Made by a program: the position numbers and the translations under genes. Under the pieces are notes generated by a model. That model worked only from the letters and a program-made list of their open reading frames with translations, was not told where the DNA came from and made no database searches. From Zoroaster sp. YZ-2022 (lineage: Eukaryota; Echinodermata; Asteroidea; Forcipulatida; Zoroasteridae), in contig CM055816.1 in the NCBI GenBank assembly GCA_029582265.1, forward strand, positions 84,047,165-84,111,164: a stretch of DNA of 64,000 bases, written 5' to 3'. Below, one piece after another: positions 44,296 through 55,852 of the stretch (position 1 is its first letter; each line of letters opens with the position of its first letter).

Positions 44296-46300
44296 ATATG
44301 TACTAGGGCTGTGCGTTTTCGAATATTTTTGGAACCGGATACCCGAAATCAGGAAAGTTCGGATACCCGGATACCCGTTTTCATTCTTGTTGAAAACATA
44401 CCTCCTTTGGTGTACAAATACATGTAAACGTTAACAAAATTGACCTTTATAATACAGAGGATACCATATTTAATTCGATCTTTATTAAAGTATAACATCT
44501 TGGTGACAAAATATTGTATTAATTTACGGATGTATTAATTTACGGAAAGTTATTTCTGAAATAAATCCGTAAAAATTGATCACACGCGCACGCATGGCCG
44601 GTGTATCACGCAGCTACAGCGGCCTCGCACGTGACTTTGTCAGGGAGTACGGTGACTACCATCATCAGATGCAGAAGACAATCATCACTGGTGCTTGCGT
44701 GATCAGAGCGCATGCGTACAGCAAGTTGACTTTAATGTTCATGTCACAAAACACGTGTTGAATAATGGCATTGGTCAAAGGCGATGTGGGCGGAACTAAC
44801 CCACTGTGGGAAAATGATTCATGTGCTTGCGCCTTGCCGCGCCCTGCCTTCTAAATAAGGATATCCCGTACGCCATGTAGGCTTTGGATCAGAGCGCATG
44901 CGTATAGCAAGTTGACTTTAATGTTCATGTCACAAAACACGTGTTGAATAATGTTATTGGTCAAAGTCGATGTGGGCGGAACTAACCTGTTGTGAGAAAA
45001 CATTCATGTGCTTGCGCCTTGCCGCGCCCCTGCCTTCTAAATAAGGATATCCCGTACGCCATGTTGGCTTTGGATAAGGACATGATTTTGCGTACTAAAA
45101 TAATATTTGATATTATTAAACTAACAAACTGCAAAAAATTAACGAATCTAAAATCAGAACTTGAATATTAATGTTTCTATCACAATGAACTTTAGTTAAA
45201 TGTCAATAAACCTGTCAATAAACATTGTTTCTTGAAAGAATGAATTTTTACCAATTTGGGCCCCTTTTTCTCAAAATGGGACCAAACTTGACTATTCCCT
45301 GTTGAACGTGGCATCGTGTTGATCGGTCAGTCAAGAAATGAGTCTAAAATTTAGGATGCGCACTCATCAAAAAATAACTTAACAAAACATATCGGTGTAA
45401 GTTTTGTCTACTTTTTAATTAGTATTCAGCCAATTTGTCCCCTCCATCAATGTTTGACGATCCATAATTCGCAGCTCATCATAAGCAAGGTCTGCATTTC
45501 GTCCCTCATAAACGTCTTTTCAACTGATAGGAGATTATTTAGGTGATTGTAAAAATATGCTGCCCAATTGAAAGGATCAAACCCACAACCAATAATACCT
45601 TTCAAATCCGACTGATTATGGATCCTACTGTTGGTTTCAAAGACAATGACCGACTAAACACCTCTTTTTTATGTCTTTCTTTTGAAACAAACTCACCTTG
45701 TCGGCAAATGTAATACACAAGAGAGCTCGGTATCGGCGGGTAAATAAATGTAAATGTTGGTGATATGCTGAGGGATGGTCAGTGGCACATCAAAATAATT
45801 ACACAACAAAACCAATTTCAACACTACTTTTTTTTATTACGACAACAATCAATGTGGACGTCCCGGATAATAAAATCCCCTCTATTAACACATCATGGTG
45901 CACACTCCAGTGCAGACATAAACCAGCAGTTATTGTCCCACTAATCCAATTACTGTGAACAATAGGCAAACATTCCATCCTGAGCAGCTAGTTTGATACT
46001 TGTTTGTAGCATGCCGCAGCCAGGCTATTTGAGTCTTAATAATTGGATACAATGTATCGGTTGGACAAAAGTGTATGGAAAATGTCCGTAAAATACTAAA
46101 AAGGCATTATCTTGAATAAAATTGCTCCTAAAAGTGTAAACAGTACATTGTTCAATAGTCAAACATTTCTGTTCACACTGCTGAAATGGTAAGTCCCAAT
46201 TTTAAAAAGTCGTTTACGGGTACTCGGAACCGAAAAACAGAACCGGGTAATGACAGTTTCGGTCGGGTATCCGGATACCCGGCACAGCCCTAATATGTAC
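44296..46300. mobile_element. Nested hAT-like element (TAGGGCTGTGCG ends), 1989 bp
   Basis: ATATGTAC at 44296-44303 and 46293-46300 flanks 44304-46292. The ends TAGGGCTGTGCG and TAGGGCTGTGCC are followed by subterminal CGGATACCCG palindromes, in both orientations. An internal direct duplication of about 190 bp occurs. No transposase domain. Confidence 0.85.
44703..45076. repeat. Internal 190-bp direct duplication
   Basis: ATCAGAGCGCATGCGTA begins at 44703 and again at about 44890. The copies are about 95% identical and both end near CCATGTWGGCTTTGGAT. Confidence 0.9.
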
Positions 46301-46990
46301 TCGCCTGTGGTGCGCCAGCCAGAGTCACAGACCACCATGGATAGACAGTGAGACGTACTTGTACGTAAACATTGTCTACACATTGTTGGATCAAATACCC
46401 CATTCAATCCCCAACACTTAATCAGTCAGAATAGATTTCTTTGAGTGGCAGTGGATTATTAAACAACACCCTGTCAGGTGGCTCCTTTGTGATCTGACAG
46501 TTGGTTTACTACAGAAGTAGTTTGATTTTGTTTCTCATGAAAGCTGAAAAGACTTTCCTAAGTTTTTTCCATGGAATTTCTGACCCAAATGACAATCGAG
46601 GATTTTGTTTAATCGCGATATATTTTTTTCATCGCGATATATTTTTTTCATCGCGATCTGCCGATATCTCGATGATTTAAAAAGTTCTCGATATCATAAT
46701 CGAGTAAAAAAAAATATCGCGATATTCGATATTATCGTGTCATCACCCAAGCATAAGACCTTCAGCTTTGGCATCGCCGGTTTTTACCTGGAGCTCTGTC
46801 CATTTCGGGCTCAAAGTGATTTGATTCAATATCCCTTATTTCGGCATCTTTGGCATCAGCATCATCTTCATCAAATTAATGATGATGATGAACACCACCA
46901 TTAGTCACTACTACTTTTGGAAACTTCTTCAAAATCACTTTCGGAAGACATGTTATACATGTACATGTAGTTAGTAAACTTATTTTTGCA

Positions 46991-47398
46991 GCTGTGCATG
47001 ATGGATTATGCTTTAGGTACAAAGCGTACCGCACTAAACCGTTGTAGCTTCCGGTTTCTGGTCAAAGGTCGGCTCAAAATCGGTGTGGTGATGCTTCTTT
47101 TGTTTTTTGCCAACCAGTATACACTGTCATTGGAACCAGACCAAATTTCCCATATAATACACAAAGTATGGTGGCTAAGAGAGGCCGCACAAATCGGGCA
47201 AACGTTCATACCCCTAAAGTTGGCTGTAATTAAACATCATTTCATAGCACAAAAAAAACCTAAAAATGCTGATGCGAAAGTCTGAGGCAAGTCTTGCAGA
47301 GACCAGAAACAGGATACTTTTCTTTTGGCTTTTGGTTACTACATGTACTTAGAAATATATACTTTTTAAAATGGGGTTGACAATATTGTGTACCATCT
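46991..47398. other. Spacer, nothing recognised
   Basis: A 99-codon frame at 46986-47285 has no family I can name, and no splice signals are convincing. Confidence 0.4.
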
Positions 47399-47852
47399 TT
47401 AACCCTAACCACCCTGAATCCATCAAAATCCATCCCCCTGTTTTGGAGGATTTCGGCAGATTTAGGATATCTCCACATTGAGCATATGGCGGACTTTGAT
47501 GGATTCAGGATTTCAATAGTTTTTAACTGCTTAGTCATGTTGGTTGATGTATTTTGATGGATTATAGTTACATGTACTGTACATGTACAGCCAACACTTG
47601 TATGTGTTAGATTTTGATGGATTCTATGCAGCAACATACTATACAAATTTTCATGTGAGCATGGTATCCTGAATCCGCCAAAATCCGCCAGAAATTTAGT
47701 GGTGGATTTTGGCGGATTCAGGATATGTCCAATATCTACACTGGCGGATTCTGATGGATTCAGGACACCAGCATTTTGTGTGTGACAAAAATGGTGGATT
47801 TTGGTGGATTCAGGATACTTTCTAGTAAAAATACCCAAGGGTTTAGGGTTAA
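47399..47852. mobile_element. TTAA-CCCTAAC foldback element, member 1
   Basis: TTAA edges at 47399-47402 and 47849-47852 with inverted ends CCCTAAC / TTTAGGG. The body holds many copies of CTGAATCCATCAAAATCC or its GC variant CTGAATCCGCCAAAATCCGC, in one orientation near the left end and in the other near the right. Terminal bases resemble piggyBac ends (TTAACCCTA). Confidence 0.7.
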
Positions 47853-48629
47853 AACACATGGAAATTATATTTTACGTTAAATAAAGATTGAGCATAACAT
47901 TTAATGTTTAAAAAATGTTCATGTGCCCTTGTGTATCTTGACACGCAAGAGCTGTTTTGTTGACACTGCAGGAACTGAAAATTGCAAAAAAATCTAAACC
48001 TAGAATCTTGCCCAAGAAAAGCAGTGGTTACCTTAACAAGTTCACTGATTGGTAACCAAACACTCGGTTGATAAGACACCACAACAAATTAAGAAATCTG
48101 ACTTTTGAAAAGACAAGGAATTCAGTCAACTTTTTTGTACAAATCAACTATGATGTGACATTGTTATTTTCACATGAACATCAAGATGCCCACAAATTGG
48201 CAATTAAATTGTAGAAAAGTGATGGCAGCAGAGTTGTGCATAACATTTTCACATAGGCCCTTTACATGTAAATGGTAGTTAAGTGGCCTCTAGAGCTATG
48301 CCGAATAACCAAAATATTTGATCGATGGTTCGAATATCCGGTTGGTTTTTCTGGTTCGAATATTCAAAGAAAAAAAATGCAGCTTCCGCAGAAAATAAAG
48401 GTTTACGTTGAATTTGTTTTTGTTTTTCTTACTGGAGTTTCCATCATTATCCCCCATCATCCTCTCGTCTACATTTGGTCGCCACCGAGCAAGTCCATCC
48501 TATTCACAATATTATTTTGCGTGATGTAGGCCAGGCTATGTCGGGCCTTATCTTACTGATGTATCATGTTTCAAGCCAAGTCCAGTGGCTTCCTTTTATG
48601 TTTTTGCCAAGCCAGACAGTGGTTTCATT

Positions 48630-48936
48630 TAAGCTTGGGCAATATCGTTTTTTTTTCATATACATGTATGATATATCGGCAAACATATATCGCGATTTTC
48701 GATAATATGATTTTTTTCATTCATGCATGATTGCTTTAGAGTTGATAACAGGTAGCATTTGTACCCATCTACAAGCATCACAATAAATCACAAATTCGTT
48801 TGCACAGAGTGTATGTACTTCGCCTTTGTTTGTCGCTTGTGATTTGCCGATATCTCGATAAATTAAAAAGGTTCTCAATATCGTAATCAAATAAAAAGGG
48901 TATCGCGATATTCAATATTATTGTGTTATTCCTAAC
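48630..48936. mobile_element. Short hAT-like copy (TAAGCTTGGGC end)
   Basis: The left end TAAGCTTGGGCAATATCG, internal CCCATCTACAAGCATCACAA and a degenerate right end relate it to 43329-46755. A roughly 307-bp internally deleted copy. Confidence 0.6.
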
Positions 48937-49011
48937 AATGGAGCTGTCAATCACCGTCTATAAAGCCCTTACTAGTGATTAAGAATATTTATTCCAGTGG
49001 ATTAACCCTAA

Positions 49012-49625
49012 CGATCCCCATCCAGCCAAACTCCAACACCAGGGATTGTTGGAGGTTGATGGGTTGAGTACTGTGTACTTCTGATATGGCATGTGTAAAG
49101 TGTTGGATGAGTACTGTATGTGTGCAGTAACAGTGTTGGATTTTGATTGAGTGAGGACGGTGGTCCTACTAGCATGCAACATTGTTAGACTTTGAGTGGA
49201 GAGAGTGTGTGTATGCAACCTGCTGTAATAAACAACTGATAAAAGCAAATATTGTACTTAGGTATGCTTGGCATTGTGTCTAACATCATACAACTAGAAC
49301 CTACCATTTATTCCATAGGGTGTTTTAGTTTTTGTATAAAGTTAAGTTTTTTTAGCATGAAAACAATTGTTGGATTATGATGGGTTGAGTACTGTGTGAC
49401 TCCAGTGTTCAAATTTACTTTGGGCCATGTGTCCCCACTCAATCAAAATCCAACAGCTAAGGGCCTGTTGGAGTTTGACGGGTTGAGTACTGTAAGTGTT
49501 ATGGCAAGTGGACTGTTGGAGTTTGATGGGTTGAGTACTGTAAACCAGCAACAGTCAACCATGGTGTTGGGATTTGATAGGTTGATGAAGGTTTCTAGTA
49601 AAAATGCTTAGGGAGTTAGGATTAA
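49012..49625. mobile_element. TTAA-CCCTAAC foldback element, member 2
   Basis: TTAA edges at 49012-49015 and 49622-49625 with ends CCCTAAC / GTTAGGA. The internal motif is TTGGAGTTTGATGGGTTGAG followed by TACTGT, several copies, inverted between halves (CAACCCATCAAAC-like at left as CAGCCAAACTCCAACA). Confidence 0.7.
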
Positions 49626-49712
49626 TAAAAGGACTATTTTTTTTGGGGGGGACACAAATTTATTCCCAATTTTACTATTTATCGTTCAAAGAGAATATTT
49701 ATTTACAGAAAA

Positions 49713-50081
49713 TTAACCCAACCTTCCCAAATCCTCCAAAATCCTCTTTGCTAAAGCGAAGGACTTTGAAGGATTGAGATTAAATGCTACATGCTCTTTG
49801 CTAAAGTGAAGGATTTTGGAGGATTGAGGTTATTAGGCATACTTGCCTTTCCATGGTACATGTACATCCATGTTTGTTGTAGTGATTGCAAGGTCAGTGT
49901 TTGGGTCAGTGGACACTGTTTATTGCTCCATGCATGCAGGGAGGGTCCCTGGCCATGTACATGTATCACAGATTAGAAACACATGTGTGCATACATGTCA
50001 TGTGCTTGTTTTACTACTGAAGGAATTTGGAGGATTCAGGTTATGTGTAAGCAAATAATGGGCCTAGGGAGTTAGGGTTAA
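49713..50081. mobile_element. TTAA-CCCTAAC foldback element, member 3
   Basis: TTAA edges at 49713-49716 and 50078-50081. The internal motif is GGATTTTGGAGGATTGAGG and its complement. The interior is nearly identical in inverse orientation to member 4 at 58343-58651. Confidence 0.75.
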
Positions 50082-51494
50082 TGAAAAATTATTTAATGGA
50101 AACATTCATGGGTACACATTTTATTCATGGTCTTTGCCAAAAACTTGAGAAATTTAGAAGAGAATGATTGTATACCAGAGATGCCAACATTGAATTCCAA
50201 AAAAAGAGTAGCAACTGGCTATTGAAAAAAACAATTTGCAAAAATGCATGTCCGGATTTTGGACAATGTCCGGAATTTGGGCAAGTGACCCAGGCGTCAG
50301 CGCCGCACTCGGTGTGAACCCCGCTGGCGGTAGTGAGACCGGGGGGCAGAGTAAATGGGAGGAAAATACTCAATGAAAAAATTATGAAATTATAACAATG
50401 CTAGACGTATCTTATCTTAAAAAGCTCACAATAATGATCTTCCGAATTAGTAATCCATGCATCAGTCACGTTCTGTTCTCTTTCTTGGGGTCTCGAAGGC
50501 AAATAACAAATTGATAGCCTTAGCTCGACACATAACACTTCAGCGTTAATAATGCTGGTATCTTGAGCTGGAGTGAAAAACCCGACAACGGATTTTGTTC
50601 ACTCGACAGCCGTCTGGTAGGATTTGTGTTTGACAGTGTTTATATGCTTGGTGACGTCGTACCTGCCTGCATGCCTGACACTGACGTCGCACTTGCAAAG
50701 AACGCAAAGAACATGGAAACTGTCAAACTTAGATCTCACAATAACAGGCCACTCAGTTGTATATTCTGGAAGGTATTTTTGTTCAGAAAGTCTCCTTTTT
50801 CTTCTTAGGAGCCTCCATTGTTCCGGCCTTCTTTTTTAAGCTTCGAGAAATTAAAAGGTAATGCACGTGCGCGAGCACAATTATGCGCGCATGTACACAC
50901 AAGCTACCTCACAGACAACCTCATTCCCCACGGGTATGCTCATTATTCCCCATTATGTAACAGAGATCAATGGGTACGATCTTGCAAATAATGTACAGGG
51001 TACATGTACATGTGGTACATGTAGGTGTATAGGCAGTCGAATCCAGCGCGCTTGCGCTTGTGATACGTACATAATCGTGTGAATTCGCCGCTAATCCCAC
51101 TATCGTCGCTTTTTACCACTACTGCGGTTTACATTTAAAAGGTGTTTTTTATTTTTTTTTTTTTCATTTTTAAAATTATTTTTCATCATTTTTATTTCCA
51201 CTTAATAGTTCATTCATTGTTTGCTTGTATTGTAACTATATACAATTAGGCGAAGTAAAAAAAAAACATGTTTAGCGTCCCCACCCGCTTCCTTTTTGGG
51301 GGCCGCATGGATTTTTTTTTTTTTTTTACCAATTCAAAATGAGATTTAAAAAATGTAAAATGTCAACCGATCCATTGGAAAATAAAATACTTGCAAGTCA
51401 GAACTTCTAATTTATAGATTCTGTCAGTCCAGTCGACCGTGCAATTGTGCAATCTCCAATCCAAGTACGTACATTTTTGCATGGCCCCATCCGT

Positions 51495-51570
51495 GTGTTT
51501 CGGGTTTATTTCCCGCCGTGCGTGGCCAAGCCATCCTTGTGTACTACCACTGAGCTATAGTACTGCTAAT
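51495..51570 (-). tRNA. tRNA-like relic
   Basis: The minus strand has TAGCTCAGTGGTAGTACAC (A-box region) and a GGGAAATAAACCC arm in place of the T-arm. The B-box is not conserved, so at best it is a decayed tRNA or SINE head. Confidence 0.3.
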
Positions 51571-51925
51571 GTTAATCTGGTTTCCCGGACCGGATAGGCC
51601 CTACGTACATTTTTATCATCATTGCCAAGTCAGGGAACAGACGGTATGAGCTCATGCAAGAGTGCGCACGCACATGTTCCATTAGACTCGGGGACAAGTT
51701 GTTAGACAGTCGTGTTTTGTCTGTAGGCGCCACTGTATATATACCAGCGCGGAACGCTGTTGAAGCTAGCGGCAACTAAACTCGGCTAATTATCGACTTG
51801 ATTTCAAGTCTAACGTTCCATTAATGACGTGATTTCTCACAACCACATGCATGTAGACAGCTAGCTGCATGATCGGCTGCCGATGTGTTGTTAGCACTTG
51901 TCAAATGTTTGGAATTTTTAAAGAA

Positions 51926-53394
51926 AGCTCTCAGGCCTGGAATTTCATCATTTTTAGGGCAAGGCCACTTTGGCCTTCGATAGGGGCAAATTTTTAAGGG
52001 CACCAAAGCCAAAGGGAAGGGCACCAAGGCCAAAGTAAAAAAGAAAAAAGGGCACTAAGGGCATGTTTTTTTTAACTTAAAGAAACAAGAAAAATTTAAG
52101 CACAAATCAATTTTTAGGTGTACAGTAGTCAGTACATGTATTTCCATTTTACCCGACAAAAAGGAGTTTAGTTTCTTGCATTTAACAGCCGATTTATTTA
52201 GCTCAAGTTGTTTGGTTCGTTTTAGGCGATCCTTTCGAGGCATTTCGATGAAGTTAATGTTTGTTTCGTTTCGGAAAGCTTTATTTGCATCACACTCGTT
52301 GCATCGATGCTTGTTGTTACACACGCATGCTACAAACGCAAACAAGTTTGCGTGCACGATGCAGCCCGGTGACCAGACGTTACTATCTTGTGCTAGCGTG
52401 AGATACTGAACAGGGACCAGTCTATTTTGGCCACAAACCAGCTGCTGACGTCACGTAAATAGACTTGTCAAAGTCACCAATACAGGTCGTCCCGAAGTTC
52501 AGCATGAATGAAACGGACTTACTACGACAATCGCAGCTCGCGGTTTTAGGACACATTGGGTCCGAAACCCGAACCAAAACTATGAGCAATGATTGCCGCA
52601 GCTAGAACTGGCCCAATGATCCTCCATTATATTGTCAGTATAATCAACCCATGGGACGATCTCTACTGGCAACATTCACAAGTTTCTTTTCGTGACGCGC
52701 AAGCTTACAGTACAGCTGATGAGCGATAGGAGCTGCCTTGTTTAACGATGCTACTCCCACCGGAAAGAATTGAGCGCAATGCTATTTATTGAATTTTCAG
52801 AGGGGGCAACGTTAAAAATTCCATTGCAGATGCTTGATAAAGTTACGTATTGTAGTCGAAAGTTGGGCCTTCCGTGGCTGGGATCGGAAGTAAGGCGTTT
52901 CCGAATTTGGCGGCTACGGCTGTGGCTGCGTCAGCATGCGCTGCAGCATAGGCTGCCCTGAGCAACGCATAGCAGCAGCCGCAACCGTATCGTAGCTGCC
53001 AATTCGGACACGGCTTTAATAACAGGCGGTGGGCCGTATATCTGGCGTGAGTCGTGGCTGGCCGGCTGCGCTGCATTACCGTGGAAGTCTCACGCATACA
53101 TGTACATATATATTCGAACATTGGGGTCCGTTACAGTGATTTTGTTTTCCTTTGATCTGATCCTTCACACGTACGTGTAACGTTGACTTAATTTTTATTT
53201 TGTGTGTGAACAGAACGTGCCGAGCCGCATCGCGCTGGCATGATCTTCCAAAAAGGGCACAACGGCCATGGGGAAAAAGGACACGGCAAAATTGGCCGTG
53301 ATATTGGTTCATTTGCAAGGGGCATCACGGCCACTAAAAGGGCAACGACGGCAATGGCCGTCGTGGCCGCCGTGAAATTCCAGGCCTGAGCTCT
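51926..53394. mobile_element. Nested hAT-like element (CAGGCCTGGAATTTCA ends), 1457 bp
   Basis: Inverted ends CAGGCCTGGAATTTCA at 51932 and 53388 are flanked by AGCTCT on both sides (6 bp; 8 expected for hAT). Subterminal regions repeat GGGCA...GGCC and GGCCGTG blocks. A GC-rich (CTG/CAG-containing) patch lies near 52915-53000. Confidence 0.7.
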
Positions 53395-54867
53395 ACAGAA
53401 CACGGGATGGAACCTTTTATTTTCCAACTTTAAATTTATTCTTGTGAAAGTGAGCTACAGTTTTTAATACTGAACAAACTATTTAATAAAACCACTGTAA
53501 ACATGTTCAATGTCTTGTCCAACATGTTTCTTTCATTATTGTGTTTGAATAGTGGAAAAACCAATGGTTGTTCAAAATTTTAAAAAGAATGGCGGCCACC
53601 TTGAAAATAAAAAATAAAAAATAAAAAATAAAAAGCCCCTTCCGTTTCCTTTTTTTCAGAAACCCGGACACTAAACATGTTTTTTTTTTACTTGGCCTTA
53701 TACTGGGGCGGCTTGTTTAGCGTATTTCAATGAAGTATTATCGTAGAGTCGTATTCACGGCTCAAAATCATATTTGCTACGCCCAAATCGTGTATGTTGG
53801 CATCTCTGCTGTATACATATACGATCGGGAATTTCCGAAATATTTTCCCAACTGCGCCAAAATATCGGATACTACATGTACATGTACCATATTTATCGCT
53901 TGATCTAAATTTCACAGTATGTCGGGCTCTGCTGAAAAATGGTGGCTGATATTAGCTTTCCAGCGGTCCGTTAAATCGATACAAAATATATCATGTCGAT
54001 TTCTTCCCAAAGGCGCACTATTGCCCCTACCACACGGACCCCTTTCACCCACCGACGCCACTACACAGCCTATCCATGACAGTGAAAACGTTATACAAAC
54101 GTCTATGAGTGATATAATTCAGATTGCGAATGACTGACAAGACTGCCAATATTCTAGTCCAGTCTGTCAGAACATGAGCAGTTGAATTTCGTGCCAAAGT
54201 TTTAGACCAATCAAAAAATTCAGACTCGACATGGATACTTCTGAATTTTTTCAGTGGTCGAAAGCCAATATTGGATTGAATCATTGATATTTATGGGGAT
54301 AATCATAAATGGACTTTAAACCACACGATAAAAAGATTTTGTTGTTTTAACAAATAGAAATATGTGTTTTGGGAAAGGAAAACCGTTGGCCGGACAAAAA
54401 AAAAAAAGCATTTATAAGTTAAAATATAAGCCACTGTCTAGCTCATATTTTTGAACATCCCTGTAATTATAAATGAGTTATCCACCTCAGGTTTTCTCTT
54501 GGCAACTCATGTCTGCATTAAATAATTTCGGCGCTTACTTCGTTCAAACACAAATCCAGTTCGCCTTGTTCAGATGCAAAATGCCCGATATTTTGAACAT
54601 GGAGTTCAGTCTCCAAATCCCAGATTGTTGTTGCTTTTTTACGTGATTTTTTTAAAATATTTTTTTATTTTTGTCACTGAGGCGCGAGCAACATCATATT
54701 CAGTACATTTTTTGTCTCCACCATATCATGCGTGCTCATTTTATCACGTGGCACAGTTATCAATCAACAGCCTTCGAATATTCGATCGAAATCAACATCC
54801 GAATATCTGGTTACCAAATTATTCGAAAACGCACAGACCTAGTGGTGTCATACTTTAACCCTAGAAT

Positions 54868-54907
54868 GATCTTTATCAAAGGCAAATTCTTACCTTTGAT
54901 AAAGATC
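54868..54907. repeat. Hairpin with piggyBac-like edge
   Basis: GATCTTTATCAAAGG (54868-54882) pairs perfectly with 54893-54907. Just outside are TTTAACCCTAGAAT and CCAGGGTCAA, giving a miniature foldback with a TTAACCCTAGAA-type end. Confidence 0.65.
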
Positions 54908-55093
54908 CTGCCAGGGTCAAAATGCAAGGACAAGTTCTGTACTTCCCTTGTTAATTTTGTCTTTCCTTTCTAATTCTATACATGTACAAATGTAATAAAG
55001 TTTTGTAGATTAGTTTGATGTATTTGTTTTCAAGTGGAAATAAAAATGAACAACAAGAATTTTTGTTATGTTTTTGCAAACAGAAGTCATTAC

Positions 55094-55190
55094 CTTGTAG
55101 CATGTCTATATTATGGGGTTGTGCTAAACAGATCTGTTCATTACTGTCCACTTCTTCAAACTTGCTGTATCCATGTACATGTATCAAGAT
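55094..55190 (-). CDS. Internal exon B of an unidentified gene (97 bp)
   Basis: Bounded on the minus strand by acceptor TAATTATTCCAG and donor CAAG|GTAATG. Frame (phase 0 to phase 1): ILIHVHGYSKFEEVDSNEQ then ICLAQPHNIDMLQ. It is clearly related to exon A at 56956-57037 (HG-S..EVD....LAQ...-DMLQ). The protein is not recognised. Open frames that run across the borders are intron read-through. Confidence 0.6.
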
Positions 55191-55199
55191 CTGGAATAA

Positions 55200-55849
55200 T
55201 TACCAAGTAAATCAATGTCAAACTCAATGTCCTAGTGATGGGGCACATGTAAATGGGAAGGTACAACCTTGGTAATTACCTGAATATCAAATTATTACTT
55301 GGTGTAAAATTGGTGCATTCACATTGTATCATTTATGTCTGAAATGCTTGCATTTAGAGCAACAAGGAATTGTTATTTAAAAATGTGAAAATTGTTATTT
55401 ACAAAAAGTTGCTATCCAACATTCTTTATTTTGTTTTGTCAAAAAATACGAGCACCAACTGTGATAAAACATAAAACTTTCACAGTTCACAATATATTTA
55501 CTGAAAACTAAGGGTTTGAAATGAATTGAGTAATGATGTACTTTCCCTAAAAAAACAAAATAACGATGCATCAAGACCTATATGTACCCATGTTCCTGAA
55601 AGACCATACAAAATGGTAAATATTTTCAACCCTATTTTAAAAAGTAAGTAATTCTATGTAGGAATAACCAAAAATAAGACTTTTATTATTTTTATTTAAC
55701 CCTTCAAAAAACCTATGAAAATGTACTTTGCCACTACCGCGAACAGCAGGAAATGAAATAAAAGCCGTCGGGGACATCTTCACTGAGCTTATTTTGATGA
55801 TGTACATTTACGGCAGGGCGAATGCCACAACTGTTTACTGCGGTACGTT
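55200..55849. other. Probable intron, nothing recognised
   Basis: AT-rich sequence between the two related exons, with no further exon recognised. Confidence 0.35.
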
Positions 55850-55852
55850 TTG

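Larger units (their letters stand above)
43321..46763. mobile_element. hAT-like element (TAGGCTTGGGCGATA ends), 3.4 kb with nested insert
   Basis: AGACCTTC at 43321-43328 and 46756-46763 is an 8-bp target duplication around ends TAGGCTTGGGCGATATCG and TATGCTTGGGTGATG. Subterminal regions are rich in ATCGCGATAT palindromes. It contains the nested element 44304-46292. Related degenerate copies lie at 48630-48936 and 57113-57600 and share internal sequence (CCCATCTACAAGCATCACAA). No transposase frame was recognised. Confidence 0.8.
42980..46990 (-). pseudogene. Repeat-encoded acidic protein fragment split by a hAT insertion
   Basis: On the minus strand, 46990-46764 reads MSSESDFEEVSKSSSD, then CSSSS, an acidic stretch and FEPEMD. 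After the hAT element (43329-46755) the matching continues at 43321-42980 with TATDNAAATRPY. The plus-strand copy at 55853-56190 has the same order (SESVYEEVSKSSTDQ, YKFEPEMDEIQ, ATDNAVATRP). The acidic start and Y-FEPE motif recall proteins with a P2X7-like C-terminal domain that are spread by transposons in invertebrates, but the diagnostic Cys-rich part was not seen. Stops and shifts show it is broken. Confidence 0.45.
50168..53816. mobile_element. hAT-like element (CAGAGATGCCAAC ends), 3.6 kb
   Basis: Ends CAGAGATGCCAACAT (50176) and its complement (to 53808) are flanked by TTGTATAC and CTGTATAC, an 8-bp duplication with one mismatch. It contains the nested element 51932-53388. CAGAGATGCCAAC-type ends are common in animal hAT elements. 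No transposase domain was recognised. Confidence 0.8.
48283..54849. mobile_element. Candidate large hAT-like element enclosing nested elements
   Basis: Left end TAGAGCTATGCCGAATAACC (from 48291) and right end reverse complement TAGGTCTGTGCGTTTTCG (ending 54841) both resemble TAGGGCTGTGCG at 44304. Both carry subterminal CGAATATCCGG / ATATTCGGAT motifs. Flanking 8-mers GTGGCCTC and GTGGTGTC differ at two positions. If real, it is old and has received the elements at 48630, 49012, 49713 and 50176. Confidence 0.45.

Noticed and set aside
44576..44761. 61-codon frame within the nested hAT element as transposase
   Set aside because: No hAT dimerisation or BED motif is present and the frame overlaps a non-coding direct duplication.
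47399..50081. Telomeric origin of TTAGGGTTAA motifs
   Set aside because: The motif occurs once per edge in inverted pairs with TTAA, not as tandem TTAGGG arrays, so it is better explained as transposon termini.
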